Shown: in pieces, positions 62,998 to 64,000 of the stretch
Layout: each line of letters starts with the position of its first letter
Position numbering within the stretch: the stretch's first letter is position 1
Assembly (NCBI GenBank): GCA_958299035.1
Contig: CATQJL010000305.1
Span: 58,606,486-58,670,485 of the forward strand
DNA: 64,000 nucleotides
Direction of reading: 5' to 3'
DNA from: Cylicocyclus nassatus
Taxonomy: Eukaryota; Nematoda; Chromadorea; Rhabditida; Strongylidae
Position numbers and translations under genes: made by a program
Notes under the pieces: generated by a model
Databases searched by the model: none
Told to the model about the DNA's origin: nothing
The model's input: only the letters and a program-made list of their open reading frames with translations

Positions 62998-63896
62998 TTA
63001 AATTGTTCGAGAATTACAAGATACTGCGGCTCATCGCAAAATTGTTTGTCAGATAATTCAGACTAAAGATGGCGAGCTGGCTCATCTGTCGGATTATCAT
63101 CGCGTCACTCTGACCTACTCCTATTACAGCAGGTGTCTGGTAAGCTCCTGAGCATCAGTTTAGTAGTGTCCGATTGCCACACCTACTCTCTCAATCCACT
63201 TTCTCTTGCGAGAAGGTAGAGAGAATCATTTCCTGTATAATTCCCTAAGGTAACCCATTTTACAGAGGATCCTCAATGCACCTGTAATTCTTTTAAGTTT
63301 ACCTGATAGTGTTTGTCCGACCTCGATCTAATAAAAATCACTTCACAATGTTTGATGATTTTTTTCTGGAAAACCTGCTGGTTCAAGCTGAATAATTTGT
63401 CTTTAAAAATTATACATTTGCTAGAAATTCGACTACGCTGAACGAATGAGTCACTTTCTCGACTTGTATGACGCAAAAGGGCGACTAGCAGAGACAAACT
63501 ACGCCTTAGATTCGTCCATCCATATAATCTTCTTTGAAACTCTTCTTTCGCTAGCTAGCGGCAATCAAATATAGAATGAACGCATTTCTGCCGTCTCACA
63601 TCCAGTGTTCCAAAAATTAAAAAAAGAAACACTTGCAATGCAAGAAGTTTGCCTTCATGTGAAATTTCTCTGAAAATCGACTTGGTTTTTTGAAGAACGG
63701 GTTAAGTCTCAAGATCTGACGTAATAGTATATGTCGTGGAGTCAGTAAATATTTACTATATCAAAATTTATTACGTAATCAAAAGGCAAGATTTGTAATG
63801 TGGTAGTGCTAACAAATTGCAACACTGTAATCCTCTGTGTTGTCTCTGACTTGATTGTGTTCTTGTTATAAGTAATTTTAGCACTCTGCGTTGCAA
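62998..63896. other. Upstream region of NHR copy C, right part
   Basis: It is homologous to 19131-19808. It includes the conserved block at 63064-63140 and, just before the start codon, TTTTAGCACTCTGCGTTGCAA against TTTAGCATTAATTGCAA in copy B. No other coding segment is supported. Confidence 0.55.
63064..63140 (+). promoter_or_regulatory. Conserved block upstream of NHR copy C
   Basis: Counterpart of 19161-19230. GGATTATCATCGCGTCA and ATTACAGCAGGTG are identical in both. It is conserved better than its flanks. Confidence 0.4.
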
Positions 63897-63982
63897 ATGG
63901 AAGTTCGGCACAACGCAGATTCGATCTGCCAGGTCTGCGCTTCACCTGGAGCCTTAATGCATTACAGAGCCATGGTTTGCGG
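63897..63982 (+). CDS. Nuclear hormone receptor, copy C (first exon only, partial)
   Basis: The exon reads MEVRHNADSICQVC, then ALMHYRAMVCG, up to a GTGAGT donor in phase 2. This is the first half of zinc finger 1 and matches exon 1 of copy B (MEVQPST..., ICQVC, HYRAVACG) with the same phase. The rest of the gene lies to the right of the window. As in copy B, HYR replaces the usual HYG of receptor fingers. The finding of a third start codon in the same orientation establishes the tandem array. Confidence 0.85.
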
Positions 63983-64000
63983 GTGAGTCTATCTAAATTG

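Overview
This window is eukaryotic and looks like a nematode, most likely a clade V (strongylid or hookworm-like) parasite. The coding exons are short. Ancestral introns are about 50-100 bp with TTTCAG-type acceptors. The recognisable genes belong to families expanded in such worms: supplementary nuclear hormone receptors and a single-domain CAP/SCP (venom-allergen/ASP-like) protein. Most of the rest is repeats: foldback and TIR elements, RTE and Penelope-like relics, a gypsy-type LTR element and a Helitron. I see no rRNA, tRNA, CRISPR array or bacterial operon.

The backbone is a tandem array of three plus-strand nuclear hormone receptor (NHR) paralogues. Copy A contributes its last four ligand-binding exons (4315-10877); its upstream exons are outside the window. 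Copy B is complete (19809-44093): 12 exons sum to 1275 bp (424 aa plus stop) with every splice phase agreeing. They encode a C4 zinc-finger DNA-binding domain, a hinge and a ligand-binding domain. Copy C shows only its first exon at the right edge (63897-63982). About 2 kb upstream of copies B and C is also duplicated. Between copies A and B lies an intact CAP gene (15778-16988).

Mobile DNA shapes the locus. In copies A and B the same introns are tiny in one paralogue and kilobases long in the other, and the long versions contain repeats. The largest introns of copy B (6.1, 12.7 and 3.0 kb) hold palindromes, piggyBac-, mariner- and hAT-like non-autonomous elements, and a nested 2.2 kb element with a 9-11 bp target duplication.

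Between copies B and C are a pair of abutting elements with shared termini and a 1 kb TIR element. A degraded gypsy-like LTR retrotransposon follows (48311-53857, minus strand). Its two 125 bp LTRs are nearly identical, and the 3' LTR is split by an 809 bp Helitron that begins TC, ends CTAG and sits between A and T. Further right are more TIR elements, a two-exon unknown gene candidate (56333-56599), and a 1.8 kb TIR-bounded insertion (61174-62997). That insertion is missing from the paralogous left copy and carries an unrecognised gene of at least six exons. This is the most unusual object in the window.

Most long stretches between these items show no coding signal that I can support.
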